From Curtobacterium flaccumfaciens pv. betae (lineage in GTDB: Bacteria; Actinomycetota; Actinomycetes; Actinomycetales; Microbacteriaceae): a stretch of DNA of 64,000 nt. A program made the translations under genes and the position numbers. Shown piece after piece: positions 26,229 through 36,170 of the stretch (position 1 is the first letter of the stretch; the number at the start of each line of letters is the position of its first letter). The notes beneath the pieces were generated by a model, which was not told where the DNA came from, searched no databases, and was given only the letters and a program-made list of their open reading frames with translations. Location of the stretch: contig NZ_JAPJDC010000001.1 in assembly GCF_026241855.1 (NCBI RefSeq), forward strand, positions 620,001 through 684,000. Direction: 5' to 3'.

Positions 26229-29218
26229 TGTACCTGCACCGACTCGAACTGCGCGCCATCGGGCCGTACCCCGACCTCGTGACGATCGACTTCGCGGCGC
26301 TGGCCGCGTCCGGGGTCTTCCTGCTCGAGGGGCCGACCGGTTCCGGCAAGTCGACGATCATCGACGCCGTCGTGTTCGCCCTGTACGGCGGACTCGCCGG
26401 TTCCGACGCCAGCTCCGACCGGTTGCACAGCCAGCACGCCGACCCGGCGGTCGAACCGTTCGTCGAGCTCGTGTTCGAGACCGGCGCAGGCGTGTTCCGG
26501 GTCCGGCGCACCCCGCAGTACGACCGCCCGAAGCAGCGGGGGACCGGCACGGTGAAGCAGCAGGCGTCCGTGCAGCTGTTCCGACTCGCCGCGCCCACCG
26601 ACGTCGCCGGCGAACCCCTGTCGTCCCGCATCCCCGAGGTCGGGGTCGAGATCGCCCGGATCGTCGGGCTCGACCGCGCGCAGTTCCTGCAGACCGTGGT
26701 GCTGCCCCAGGGCGAGTTCGCACGGTTCCTCCGCTCCCCGGGTGAAGACCGCCGGAAGCTCCTGCAGTCGTTGTTCGGCACCCAGGTCTACGACCGCACC
26801 GCCGACGAGCTCGCCGCTCGCCGCCGAGCCGTGCAGGCCGAAGTAGAGGGCGCCGACGACCGCGTCCGTGACGCCCTGGCCCGGTTCGCGCAGGCGGCCG
26901 ACCTCGCCGAGGCCGACGAGTCCGTCGTCCCCGGTACGGTGGCGTCCCTCCGCGGCACCGCCGACGCCGCCGGCGCAGCCCGGACGGCTGCGGCTGCCGC
27001 TGCGACGGCGGCGACCGACCACGAACGATCCGTGACGGCCCGTGCGGCCGCCCTCGAGCGACGAGCGGCGCTGCTGCGGCGGCGGGCGCTCCTCGACGAC
27101 GACGCCCCGGCGATCGAGCAGGCACGAGCAGCGGTCGCGACGGCCGAGCGTGCCGCCCGGGTCGCCGCGGTGGCCGACGGCCTCGACGCCGCGACCGTGC
27201 GGGTCGACGACACCGCCGGGGCAGCAGCCCGGTTGCGCGACCAGCACGCGCTCCGCGCCGTCGACGCACAGCAGATCGCCCGGCGCCGCGACACGCTGAC
27301 CGACGCCCTGTCCGACGTCCGGCACCTCGTCGCGGTCGAGGCCGAAGCGGACGCCAGGCGCACCGCGATCGCCGAGGCCACCGCGACCGCGTCGCGGCTC
27401 ACCGACGACCTCGCCGCGCTCGACACCGCGCTCGAATCCCGGCCGTCGGAACGAGCACGGATCGTCGAGGCCGCCCGGACCGCCTCGACGACCGCTGCCG
27501 GCGCCGACGCCGCCGCGCACGAGGTCGCCCGGGTGCAGTCGCTCCGCGCCGACCTGGCCGCGCGCGACCGCGCCGAGCGGCGCGTCGCCGATGCCGAACG
27601 CGTCGTGGCCGGTGCCCGCCGTCGGGCCACCGAGGCGCTCGATGTCGAACGCTCCCTGCGCGAGCGCCGGATCGCCGGGCTCGCCGGGGAGCTCGGTGCC
27701 GCGCTGACCCCCGGCGATCCCTGCCCGGTGTGCGGATCGACGGCGCACCCGTCGGTGGCCGCGCCGCAGGACGACCACCCGACGATCCAGGCGGTGGAGT
27801 CCGCGGGCGACGCCACGCGTCTGGCCGACCAGCAGCTCGCCGACGCGGCAGCCGACCTGGCCGTCGACCGTGCGGAGCACCTCCGGCTGACCGCCGTCGT
27901 CGGCACGGTCGACACCGTCGCCCTCGACGCCATGGCGGTGGCCGCCGACGAGCGGGTCCGAGCGGCGCACGAGGCTGCGGCGCTGGTGCTGGAGCGCGAG
28001 CGCGAGCGGACGGCGCACGACACCGCGACCCGGGCGCTCGAGCGTGAGCGGAACGACCTCGACGCCCGGCGCACGGTGCTCGCGTCGACCGCGGCCTCCG
28101 ATGCCGAGCGGCTCGAGGCCGACCTGCGATCGGTGCACGAGGAGATCGACCGGCTCGCAGCACTGCTCGACAGCGACGACGACCGCTCGCCTGCGTCGCT
28201 CCACGCCGTGGTCGACGAGCTCGACGGGCGGCTGACGGTGCTCCGCGCCGTCGCCGAGGCCGACGAGCGCGCGGCCACCGCGGCCCGCGCCCGCGACGAG
28301 CGCGGCGCCGAGGTCGCCCGGGTCCTCGACGAGCAGTCCTTCCCCGACGTCGCTGCCGCGCGAGCCGGGCTGCTCGATCCCGACACCGTCGCGCGCTTCC
28401 GCAGCAGCATCAGCGCAGCCGAGTCCGAACGCGCCGTCGTGCGGGCAGGGCTCGACGACCCCGCGGTGGTGCAGGCCGCCGACGACGATCCGGAGCAGCT
28501 CGACGTGCCGGCGGCGCAGGCCGAACGGGTCCGCGCGACGGCCGAGCTCGACGAGGCCACCCGGCTCGCGGTGACCGCAGCGCACCGCGCCGAGGCCGTC
28601 GAGCAGTGTGCGACCGAGGTCGACCGCACCGTGCGTGCGCGACAGGAGACCTCGGCCCGCAGCCGCGCCGTCGTCCGCCTCGCCGACGTCGCGAACGGCG
28701 TGGCATCGGTCAACCCGACCGGCATCACGCTCGGCACCTACGTGCTCATGCGGCGCTTCGAGGACGTCGTGGCGGCGGCGAACGACCGGTTGCGCGGCAT
28801 GCTCGCCGGGCGCTTCACCCTCGAGACCTCCGACGAGCGGGAATCCGGGTCACGGTCGCGACGGACGGGGCTCGCCCTCGCCGTGCACGACCACACGACC
28901 GACACCGTCCGTGATCCCCGCAGCCTGTCGGGCGGCGAGACGTTCACGGTGTCACTGTGCCTGGCGCTCGGGCTGGCCGACGTCGTGCAGGCCGAGGCCG
29001 GCGGGGTCTCGCTCGGCACGCTCTTCGTCGACGAGGGGTTCGGCACGCTCGACCCCGAGACCCTCGACGACGTCATCGGACAGCTGTCCCGACTGACCGC
29101 GGGCGGGCGACAGGTCGGGATCGTCAGCCACGTCGAGGAACTCAAGCAGCGGATCCCGGAGCGGATCGCCGTGCGCCGCACCCCGACCGGCGGGTCGCGG
29201 GTGACGACCACGGTCTGA
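26228..29218 (+). CDS. sbcC: Exonuclease subunit SbcC (Rad50-like ATPase)
   Basis: A 996-residue SMC-like ATPase. Walker A GPTGSGKST is at 35-43; two long Ala/Arg/Glu-rich coiled coils flank the zinc hook CPVC (Cys499, Cys502); the C-terminus has the signature SLSGGETF and Walker B GTLFVDEGFGTLD. The hook dimerises SbcC and the heads close on ATP, giving SbcD access to DNA ends. Length and order are normal for actinobacteria. Translationally linked to sbcD by a one-base stop/start overlap. Confidence 0.95.
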   Translation: MYLHRLELRAIGPYPDLVTIDFAALAASGVFLLEGPTGSGKSTIIDAVVFALYGGLAGSDASSDRLHSQHADPAVEPFVELVFETGAGVFRVRRTPQYDRPKQRGTGTVKQQASVQLFRLAAPTDVAGEPLSSRIPEVGVEIARIVGLDRAQFLQTVVLPQGEFARFLRSPGEDRRKLLQSLFGTQVYDRTADELAARRRAVQAEVEGADDRVRDALARFAQAADLAEADESVVPGTVASLRGTADAAGAARTAAAAAATAATDHERSVTARAAALERRAALLRRRALLDDDAPAIEQARAAVATAERAARVAAVADGLDAATVRVDDTAGAAARLRDQHALRAVDAQQIARRRDTLTDALSDVRHLVAVEAEADARRTAIAEATATASRLTDDLAALDTALESRPSERARIVEAARTASTTAAGADAAAHEVARVQSLRADLAARDRAERRVADAERVVAGARRRATEALDVERSLRERRIAGLAGELGAALTPGDPCPVCGSTAHPSVAAPQDDHPTIQAVESAGDATRLADQQLADAAADLAVDRAEHLRLTAVVGTVDTVALDAMAVAADERVRAAHEAAALVLERERERTAHDTATRALERERNDLDARRTVLASTAASDAERLEADLRSVHEEIDRLAALLDSDDDRSPASLHAVVDELDGRLTVLRAVAEADERAATAARARDERGAEVARVLDEQSFPDVAAARAGLLDPDTVARFRSSISAAESERAVVRAGLDDPAVVQAADDDPEQLDVPAAQAERVRATAELDEATRLAVTAAHRAEAVEQCATEVDRTVRARQETSARSRAVVRLADVANGVASVNPTGITLGTYVLMRRFEDVVAAANDRLRGMLAGRFTLETSDERESGSRSRRTGLALAVHDHTTDTVRDPRSLSGGETFTVSLCLALGLADVVQAEAGGVSLGTLFVDEGFGTLDPETLDDVIGQLSRLTAGGRQVGIVSHVEELKQRIPERIAVRRTPTGGSRVTTTV

Positions 29219-29245
29219 CCAGACCTGACCTGACCAGACCAGGCG

Positions 29246-29422
29246 CTACGGGGTCGGCGTGGCCCCCACCGTGCCGTCCGGCGGCGGCAGGATGTCCGCC
29301 GCGATCCACGGGAACACCCACTGGAACAGCACGAACACGATCGCTGCGAGCAGGACCAGCAGCTCGAGCACCTTCAGGACAGTGGGGCCGGGCAGCAGCC
29401 GCCAGACCAGGGGGAAGATCAC
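29246..29422 (-). CDS. Tiny membrane protein coupled to class E sortase, 58 aa
   Basis: A 58-residue protein with one or two hydrophobic helices (LELLVLLAAIVFVLFQWVF, residues ~17-36) and a Pro/Thr-rich tail DILPPPDGTVGATPTP. The GTG start overlaps the TGA of the sortase gene as GTGA (29419-29422), which argues strongly that it is real and co-translated. It has no LPxTG signal, so it is not a substrate. An accessory or membrane partner of the sortase is possible, but nothing in the sequence proves it. Confidence 0.7.
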   Translation of the reverse strand: MIFPLVWRLLPGPTVLKVLELLVLLAAIVFVLFQWVFPWIAADILPPPDGTVGATPTP

Positions 29423-30228
29423 TTGGCGGTCTCCGAGAGTTCCTTCGGGGTGCCCTCGGACGCGGGCATCCAGTAGTCGAGCTTCGCGTGCGTCACGTAC
29501 CGCTCCGCCGCCGACCACATCGGGTGGCAGGCGGTCAGCGTGAGCCAGCGGTCCTGGGCGGTCGGTTCGACGCCGGGCTTGTTCGGCACCGGCGCGATCG
29601 TCTCGATCTTGTCGGGCGTGACGATCTGGCTGTCGGTGACCTTGTAGACGTACCAGACGTCGAACTTCGTCTTCGCGTCGGTGACCCGGACCACGACCGA
29701 GTCGCCCTTCTGCAGTTCCGCGATCTGGTTGAGGGGCTTGCCGTAGGTGACCCGGTGTCCGGCGACGGCGAAGTTGCCGGGGGCGCCGGGCATCGCGGTG
29801 CCCTGGTAGTGCCCGAGCCCGATGGTGTTGAGGACCTTCTCACGATCCGTGCCCTCGCCGATCGGCCGGTTGTAGTCGTTGCCGAACCGGGGGATCTGCA
29901 TCGTCCCGAACACGTCCGACAGCGCCGGCGGTTCGTCCAGCACGGGTGCGGTGCCGCGGTGCTCGGTGCCCTCGACCTTCGGGGTCTTGACCTGGTCGAG
30001 GCCCTGCACGAGCTTCGTCTGCTCGTTCACGGCGACCACGTCGGTCCACCATGCCGTCCACACCACGTACAGGCCGGTGCCGGCGCCCGCGATGATGAGC
30101 AACTCGGCGATGAGCGAGACGATCGCGCCGCCGACCGTCTGGCGTCTGCGCGGGGAACGCCGGGACCGCGAGCCGGCTTCGTCGTCCCGTGCGCTGCGGC
30201 GCGACGGGATGGTGTCGTGTGCGGTCAC
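29419..30228 (-). CDS. Class E sortase
   Basis: A 269-residue transpeptidase. After a basic cytoplasmic N-terminus (residues 1-30) comes one membrane helix (~33-55), then the sortase beta-barrel. Catalytic residues are His158 in AGHRVTYG, Cys234 in TLTACHPMW and the Arg in SAAERYV. Class E enzymes of high-GC Gram-positives attach LAxTG-type proteins to the wall; no such substrate is encoded in this window. The GTG at 30228 has a CAGGAG ribosome site. It leads a two-gene unit with the 58-aa membrane protein and converges on sbcC. Confidence 0.92.
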   Translation of the reverse strand: MTAHDTIPSRRSARDDEAGSRSRRSPRRRQTVGGAIVSLIAELLIIAGAGTGLYVVWTAWWTDVVAVNEQTKLVQGLDQVKTPKVEGTEHRGTAPVLDEPPALSDVFGTMQIPRFGNDYNRPIGEGTDREKVLNTIGLGHYQGTAMPGAPGNFAVAGHRVTYGKPLNQIAELQKGDSVVVRVTDAKTKFDVWYVYKVTDSQIVTPDKIETIAPVPNKPGVEPTAQDRWLTLTACHPMWSAAERYVTHAKLDYWMPASEGTPKELSETAK

Positions 30229-30310
30229 GGGGCTCCTGATCGGCTGGGTGGTCGGACAGGTCTATCAGATCACGACGACAGGCCGGTGACGACGTTCTCC
30301 CCACCCCCGT

Positions 30311-30316
30311 TAACGT
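30311..30316 (+). promoter_or_regulatory. -10 element, leaderless start of GNAT gene
   Basis: TAACGT, 6 nt before the ATG at 30323. Confidence 0.5.
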
Positions 30317-30322
30317 GGGGGT

Positions 30323-30829
<507 letters not shown>

Positions 30830-30836
30830 CCGCGCG

Positions 30837-31769
30837 CTACGCCAACGCCAGCGCCACCGACGCGACGAACGCGAGCACGATGCCGACCCACTGCTGCGCG
30901 GTCAACCGCTCCCGCAGCACCACCCCGGCCAGCACCACCGTGCCGATCGGGTAGAGCGCGTTGAGCACACTCACGACGGGCAGGGTCGCCGGATCGTCGC
31001 TGCTGTGCAGCCCCGCCTGGATGAACACGTTCGCCATCGCGTCGAAGACGCCGCACACGGCCACGGTGACCAGCAGCCGTGGACCCCATCCTCGACCCGA
31101 CCGACGCCCGGGGGTCGCGGCAGCCCCGTCGGGGCGGGCCGACGTCGGGGCGGACACCGGGCCTCCCGTCCGGAGCACGACGACGATCGCCGCCGCACCC
31201 AGCAGCACCGCCTGCAGCACCCGCGCGACCACGAGGGGTGCGATGCCCGAGTCGGACGGCGTCATGTCGTAGGCCAGCACGATCCCGCCGAAGCCGCACC
31301 CGGCGACGGCGGCCGCGACCACGCCCCGGGCGGTGAGCCGTGCGCCCGAGGCGTCCCGGACCACCGCGACCAGGACCACCGCGACGACCGCGACCACGAG
31401 CGCGCCGGTGGCCACGGGCGACAGCACCGTGCCACGGAACACCGCGACGAGCACCGGCACGACGGCCGCGAAGACGGCGGTGACGGGGGAGAGCACGCTC
31501 ATCGGGCCGATCGCGAGTGCCGCGTAGAGCAGCAGCACCCCGATGCCGCCCGAGAGGCCGGCAACCGCACCCCAGACCGCGGCCGGCCACGAGAACACGC
31601 CGCCGAGGACCACCAGTCCGACGAGCAGCGGCACGATCCCGATCGCGGCGGCCACCGCCGTGACGACGACCGGGCGGACCCGGCGCGAGGCGAGTCCGCC
31701 CAGGAAGTCGGCGAACCCGTAGACGATCGCGCCGGACAGGCCGAACAGGACGGTGAGCACGGCTCCCAT
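30837..31769 (-). CDS. DMT-superfamily (EamA-like) transporter
   Basis: A 310-residue protein with ten hydrophobic helices in two five-helix halves, the EamA fold. GLSGAIVYGFADFLGG opens the first half; the second starts LLVTVAVCGVFDAMANVFI and ends with NALYPIGTVVLAGVVLRERLTAQQWVG, a typical EamA repeat end. A Pro/Ala/Arg-rich cytoplasmic loop (residues ~200-225) joins the halves. It probably exports a small metabolite. The start ATG at 31769 lies 27 bp from the divergent protease gene start, so the promoters overlap. It converges on the GNAT gene with seven bases between stops. Confidence 0.87.
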   Translation of the reverse strand: MGAVLTVLFGLSGAIVYGFADFLGGLASRRVRPVVVTAVAAAIGIVPLLVGLVVLGGVFSWPAAVWGAVAGLSGGIGVLLLYAALAIGPMSVLSPVTAVFAAVVPVLVAVFRGTVLSPVATGALVVAVVAVVLVAVVRDASGARLTARGVVAAAVAGCGFGGIVLAYDMTPSDSGIAPLVVARVLQAVLLGAAAIVVVLRTGGPVSAPTSARPDGAAATPGRRSGRGWGPRLLVTVAVCGVFDAMANVFIQAGLHSSDDPATLPVVSVLNALYPIGTVVLAGVVLRERLTAQQWVGIVLAFVASVALALA

Positions 31770-31783
31770 CCTGCCCGGCCCGG

Positions 31784-31789
31784 TACCCT
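31784..31789 (+). promoter_or_regulatory. -10 element, leaderless start of CPBP protease
   Basis: TACCCT, 7 nt before the GTG at 31797. Confidence 0.5.
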
Positions 31790-31796
31790 GCGGTGC

Positions 31797-32945
31797 GTGA
31801 GTGTTCCCTACCAGCGCCTGCCCCGGATCGACGCGCGCTGGAGGTGGTGGCGGCCACTCGTCGCCCTCGCGTTCCTGGCGGGGTGGTACTTCGTCTCGCA
31901 GGTGCTGATCACCGTCGCCTACTTCATCCCGGTCGCCGCGGTCGGGGGCGCGTCCGGGCTCTACGGCCTGCTGGATGACCTGCAGAGCGGTGCTCTGGAC
32001 CCGACCGATCCGTTGACCCTCTCGCTGACCCTGGTGTCGCTCGTGGTCCTGCTGCCGGGGGTCCTGCTCGCCGTGAAGATCGCGCGGATCGGACCGGCCG
32101 GCATCCTGTCGTCGACGCGGTTCCGGGTCCGGTGGGCCTGGACGGCGTGGTGCCTGCTGCCGACGCTCGTCATCGCCGCGGTCATGTTCGTCGTCCAGAC
32201 CGGCCTGTTCTGGGACGGGGGGATGATCACGACCGACGGCGGCTTCGCCTGGAACCACGACGCGATCGGCCAGTCGACGGTCTCCCTCGGCACCCTCACC
32301 CTGACGATCGCCCTCGTCGTCGTGCTCGTCCCGTTCCAGGGCGCGGCCGAGGAGTACATCTTCCGCGGCTTCCTGATGCAGACCGTCGCGTCGTGGATCC
32401 CGCGTCGCGTCGGCACGGTCATCGCCGTGGCGGTCTCGACGGTCGTCTTCGCGGTGCTGCACATCCCGAACGGCTACAACGTCTGGGGCATCCTCGACGT
32501 CGGCTCGTTCGGCCTGATCGCGGCGATCATCGTCCTCCGGACCGGCGGGCTCGAGGCCACGGTCCTGCAGCACGCCTTCAACAACATCATGATCTTCGTG
32601 CTGCAGGCGCCCGGCTGGTCGAAGGTCGACCTGACCTCGTCCGACGCGAACGGCACCTGGCAGGGGACCCTCGTCACCCTCGTCACGTCGCTCGCGTTCT
32701 GGGGCATGGTCGAGTTCCTGGCGTGGTGGCGGGGGCTGGACCGCCGCTTCGCCGGGCACGAGGCACCCCGGTTCCGCGGTGTGACCCCGGCCTGGGCGGG
32801 CGGCGTCCGCTGGATCCGGCCTGGAGGCACGGGCTGGGCGACCACGCCGGCCCGCGCCGACGACGTGGCCGGTTCCGACCACCGTGCCGACTCCGGCACG
32901 GACGGTGCTGTGGACAGTGCGGTGGGTGTCGCCGGTCGCCCGTAG
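31797..32945 (+). CDS. CPBP-family intramembrane metalloprotease (CAAX/Abi)
   Basis: A 382-residue membrane protein with about eight helices. The three conserved motifs are in order: EEYIFRG (Glu185-Glu186), VLHIP and HAFNN. These are the putative zinc ligands of the Rce1/Abi fold. Members process prenylated or bacteriocin-type peptides or act as regulatory proteases; no partner is near. The last ~70 residues form a Gly/Asp/Ala-rich cytoplasmic tail. GTG 31797 is supported by the -10 seven bases upstream. Confidence 0.9.
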   Translation: MSVPYQRLPRIDARWRWWRPLVALAFLAGWYFVSQVLITVAYFIPVAAVGGASGLYGLLDDLQSGALDPTDPLTLSLTLVSLVVLLPGVLLAVKIARIGPAGILSSTRFRVRWAWTAWCLLPTLVIAAVMFVVQTGLFWDGGMITTDGGFAWNHDAIGQSTVSLGTLTLTIALVVVLVPFQGAAEEYIFRGFLMQTVASWIPRRVGTVIAVAVSTVVFAVLHIPNGYNVWGILDVGSFGLIAAIIVLRTGGLEATVLQHAFNNIMIFVLQAPGWSKVDLTSSDANGTWQGTLVTLVTSLAFWGMVEFLAWWRGLDRRFAGHEAPRFRGVTPAWAGGVRWIRPGGTGWATTPARADDVAGSDHRADSGTDGAVDSAVGVAGRP

Positions 32946-32948
32946 GCT
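32943..32948 (+). promoter_or_regulatory. -10 element, leaderless start of recQ
   Basis: TAGGCT, 6 nt before the ATG at 32955; its first bases overlap the stop codon of the preceding gene. Confidence 0.55.
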
Positions 32949-32954
32949 CGTGGC

Positions 32955-34823
32955 ATGAGCACCACGCCCGCGCCCGCTGCCGTGCCTGCTCCCGCTGCCG
33001 TGTCCGCACCCCGTGCCGCTGCGCTCGACGTGCTGCACCGCGTGTGGGGCTACGACGACTTCCGCGGTGAGCAGGCGGCCATCATCGACCAGGTGGTGGC
33101 CGGTGGTGACGCCCTGGTGCTCATGCCGACCGGTGGTGGCAAGTCCCTCTGCTACCAGGTGCCCTCGCTCGTCCGCGACGGCGTCGGGGTCGTGGTGTCG
33201 CCGCTCATCGCCCTCATGCAGGACCAGGTCGACGCCCTGGCGGCGAACGGCGTCCGGGCTGCGTTCCTCAACTCCACGCAGGGCCCCGACGAACGGTCAC
33301 GGGTCGAGCGTGCGGTCGTGCAGGGCGAGGTCGACATGCTCTACCTCGCGCCCGAGCGGCTCCGGCTCGAGTCCACCCGAGCGCTCCTCGACCGGGCACG
33401 CGTCTCGCTGTTCGCCATCGACGAGGCGCACTGCGTCGCCCAGTGGGGCCACGACTTCCGCCCGGACTACCTGGAGCTGAGCGTCCTGCACGAGCGGTGG
33501 CCGACGGTGCCGCGCATCGCCCTCACCGCCACCGCGACGCCGCAGACCCACCGCGAGATCTCCGCCCGGCTCGGCCTCGACGACGCCGCGCACTTCGTCG
33601 CCGACTTCGACCGGCCGAACATCCAGTACCGCATCGAACCGAAGACCGGCGCGCTGCAGCAGCTGCTCACCTTCATCCGCACGGAGCACAGCGGCGACGC
33701 CGGCATCGTGTACTGCCTGTCCCGCAACTCCGTCGAGCGCACCGCGACCGCCCTGGCCGAGCAGGGGATCAACGCCCTGCCGTACCACGCGGGCCTCGAC
33801 GCCCGGGTGCGTGCCCGCAACCAGTCGACGTTCCTGCGCGAGGACGGCGTCGTCATGGTGGCGACCATCGCGTTCGGCATGGGCATCGACAAGCCCGACG
33901 TCCGGTTCGTGGCGCACCTCGACCTGCCGAAGTCGGTCGAGGGGTACTACCAGGAGACCGGCCGTGCGGGTCGTGACGGGCTGCCGGCCACCGCGTGGCT
34001 CGCGTACGGCCTGAACGACGTCGTGCAGCAGCGGCGGATGATCGACCAGTCCGAGGGTGACGCCGCACACCGTCGGCAGCTCAGCGCCCACCTCGACGCC
34101 ATGCTCAGCCTGTGCGAGACGATCGAGTGCCGCCGGGTGCGGCTGCTCGCGTACTTCGGGCAGGAGAGCACGGCGTGCGGCAACTGCGACACCTGCATCG
34201 CGCCGCCGGAGTCGTGGGACGGCACCGTCCCCGCGCAGAAGCTGCTGTCCACCGTCGTGCGGCTCGAGCGTGAGCGCCGCCAGCGGTACGGCGTCTCGCA
34301 CCTCGTCGACATCCTGATCGGCAAGCGGTCGCCCCGCGTGCAGGAACTCCAACACGACACCCTGGCGACCTTCGGCATCGGTGCCGACCTGTCCGAGGGC
34401 GAGTGGCGCGCGGTCGCCCGACAGGTGCTGGCCCAGGGCTACGCGGCGGTGTCGGGCGACGGCTTCGGCACGGTCGTCCTCAGTCCCACGAGCGCCGAGG
34501 TCCTGACCGGCAAGGTGCAGGTGCGGATGCGTCGCGACCCGGTCAAGGCGCCGCGAGCCGGCCGCAGCAGTCGACGAACGGTCGTCACCGACATGCCGCA
34601 GGAAGCCGTCGGCCTGTTCGAGGCCCTGCGTGCCTGGCGTGCTGCCGAAGCCCGCGAGCAGGGCGTCCCCGCGTACGTGGTGTTCAACGACGCGACGCTG
34701 CGGGGCATCTCCGCCGTCCGCCCGGCCGACGTCGACCAGCTCGGCGAGATCTCCGGCGTCGGCGCGGCGAAGCTCGAGCGGTACGGGCGAGCGGTCCTCG
34801 ACGTCGTCGCCGCGGCCGACTGA
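32955..34823 (+). CDS. recQ: ATP-dependent DNA helicase RecQ
   Basis: A 622-residue 3'-5' DNA helicase. Motif I PTGGGKS is at 58-64, DEAH at 156-159, and the RecQ loop reads CVAQWGHDFRPDY. The zinc site is Cys392, Cys408, Cys411, Cys414. A winged-helix region follows, and the C-terminal ~75 residues are an HRDC domain (LRAWRAAEAREQGVPAYVVF). Full-length domain set, so probably active in recombination and replication repair. N-terminal ~20 residues are an Ala/Pro repeat (PAPAAVPAPAAVSAP). Leaderless start. Confidence 0.95.
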   Translation: MSTTPAPAAVPAPAAVSAPRAAALDVLHRVWGYDDFRGEQAAIIDQVVAGGDALVLMPTGGGKSLCYQVPSLVRDGVGVVVSPLIALMQDQVDALAANGVRAAFLNSTQGPDERSRVERAVVQGEVDMLYLAPERLRLESTRALLDRARVSLFAIDEAHCVAQWGHDFRPDYLELSVLHERWPTVPRIALTATATPQTHREISARLGLDDAAHFVADFDRPNIQYRIEPKTGALQQLLTFIRTEHSGDAGIVYCLSRNSVERTATALAEQGINALPYHAGLDARVRARNQSTFLREDGVVMVATIAFGMGIDKPDVRFVAHLDLPKSVEGYYQETGRAGRDGLPATAWLAYGLNDVVQQRRMIDQSEGDAAHRRQLSAHLDAMLSLCETIECRRVRLLAYFGQESTACGNCDTCIAPPESWDGTVPAQKLLSTVVRLERERRQRYGVSHLVDILIGKRSPRVQELQHDTLATFGIGADLSEGEWRAVARQVLAQGYAAVSGDGFGTVVLSPTSAEVLTGKVQVRMRRDPVKAPRAGRSSRRTVVTDMPQEAVGLFEALRAWRAAEAREQGVPAYVVFNDATLRGISAVRPADVDQLGEISGVGAAKLERYGRAVLDVVAAAD

Positions 34824-34912
34824 CGCCCCCTTCCACCACTGCATGCCGTTCCGGGCATGTGCCCTCCGCGCGCCTCATTACACTCGGTAGCTCGCCACCA
34901 CGAGGAGGTCCG

Positions 34913-35659
34913 GTGTCCGGTTCGACGAAGTTCGCCACCGTGCTCAGTCGCGCGGTGGTGACCCCGCTCGCCCGGTTGCTGTGGCGGCCGAAGATCATCG
35001 GTCGTCGGAACGTCCCGAAGCGCGGCCCGGTGATCCTCGCGAGCAACCACCGCTCGTTCATCGACTCGCCCGCGATCACGCTCATGGCGCCGCGCAAGGT
35101 GTCGTTCCTGGCGAAGCAGGAGTACTTCACGGGTTCGGGGCTCAAGGGAGCCGTCTCGCGGGCGTTCTTCGGTGGCATCGGCGCCATCGGGGTCGAGCGT
35201 GGCGCGGGTGCGGCGGCCCAGCAGGCCCTCGACCTCGGGCTGGCACGCCTGCAGGAGGGCGAGGCGTTCGCGATCTACCCGGAGGGCACGCGCTCGCTCG
35301 ACGGCCGGATCTACAAGGGCCGCACTGGTGTGGCGTGGCTGGCGTTGACGAGCGGTGCCCCTGTGGTGCCCGTCGCGCTCACCGGCACCGAGGACGTGCA
35401 GCCGGTCGGGTCCCGGCTGCCGAAGCTCGCCCGCGTGACGATCGAGTTCGGGCAGCCGATCGACCTGTCGTCCTTCGGCGAGGCGTCGTCCGGTCGTGCT
35501 CGGCGCCACGCGACCGATGCGGTGATGGCGGCGATCCAGGAGCTCAGCGGCCAGGAGCCGGCGAACGCCTACAACAACCCGCCCGCGACGATCGTGGAAC
35601 GGGTCCGTCGTGCGCTGCAGCCGGACGACCCGACCGCGGCCGCCGTCGACCCGGACTGA
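34913..35659 (+). CDS. 1-acyl-sn-glycerol-3-phosphate acyltransferase (PlsC family)
   Basis: A 248-residue acyltransferase of phospholipid synthesis. It has the catalytic NHRSFID (HX4D), the substrate-binding PEGTRS, and VVPVALTG further on. It likely moves an acyl chain from acyl-ACP/CoA to lysophosphatidic acid at the inner membrane face. Start GTG 34913 has a good GAGGAGG (34902-34908), and TACACT (34879-34884) is a plausible -10, so this gene has a normal leader, unlike its neighbours. The C-terminal tail is Asp/Ala-rich. Confidence 0.9.
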   Translation: MSGSTKFATVLSRAVVTPLARLLWRPKIIGRRNVPKRGPVILASNHRSFIDSPAITLMAPRKVSFLAKQEYFTGSGLKGAVSRAFFGGIGAIGVERGAGAAAQQALDLGLARLQEGEAFAIYPEGTRSLDGRIYKGRTGVAWLALTSGAPVVPVALTGTEDVQPVGSRLPKLARVTIEFGQPIDLSSFGEASSGRARRHATDAVMAAIQELSGQEPANAYNNPPATIVERVRRALQPDDPTAAAVDPD

Positions 35660-35794
35660 TCGCTGCGACTGTCCGGTCACTATTGCACATCTGAAATATC
35701 GATGGTTGAATGGCGGGCGTGCCGCTCGGCACGCCGCCATCGCCGGTCGCCCGAGAACGACCAGCCACGACATCCAGATCGGACCGTCCGCAGC

Positions 35795-36151
35795 ATGTCC
35801 TCCACCCCGCTCTTCGACTCCATCGCCCAGCGTCGCGATCAGGCCGACGCTCCACACTCCACCGTGCACTCCACCCCGTCGCCGGCGCTCGCCGTCGTGA
35901 CCCCGGTGCCGACCTCGCCGATCTCCGCGCCCGTCCGCCCCGGTGACTCCACGCTGGTCCCGGCCGCCCTCGTCGCCGCGATCTACGAGATCCCGGTGCG
36001 GGTGGCATCGGCCCTCGTGACCGAGGTCACGATCCGTCCCGAGCACCTCGTCCTGGTCGAGACCGTCGCCGACGCGATCACCCGAGCGGTCGTCGACGCC
36101 GTCGTGTGCGAGCTGGACCGGATCGCCCGTGACGGCGTCGTCCGCGTCTGA
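35795..36151 (+). CDS. Hypothetical protein, 118 aa
   Basis: Not recognised. A 118-residue protein with a Ser/Thr/Pro-rich N-terminal 50 residues and a helical C-terminal part (VRVASALVTEVTIRPEHLVLV then VADAITRAVVDAVVCELDRIA). No signal peptide. ATG 35795 is the first sensible start; upstream in-frame sequence is Arg-rich. The next gene, an M23 peptidase, begins 19 bp later, so they could share a transcript. Upstream, 35671-35701 is unusually AT-rich (TATTGCACATCTGAAATATC) and may hold the promoter. Confidence 0.65.
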   Translation: MSSTPLFDSIAQRRDQADAPHSTVHSTPSPALAVVTPVPTSPISAPVRPGDSTLVPAALVAAIYEIPVRVASALVTEVTIRPEHLVLVETVADAITRAVVDAVVCELDRIARDGVVRV

Positions 36152-36170
36152 CCGGGCCGGTCACCGCACG

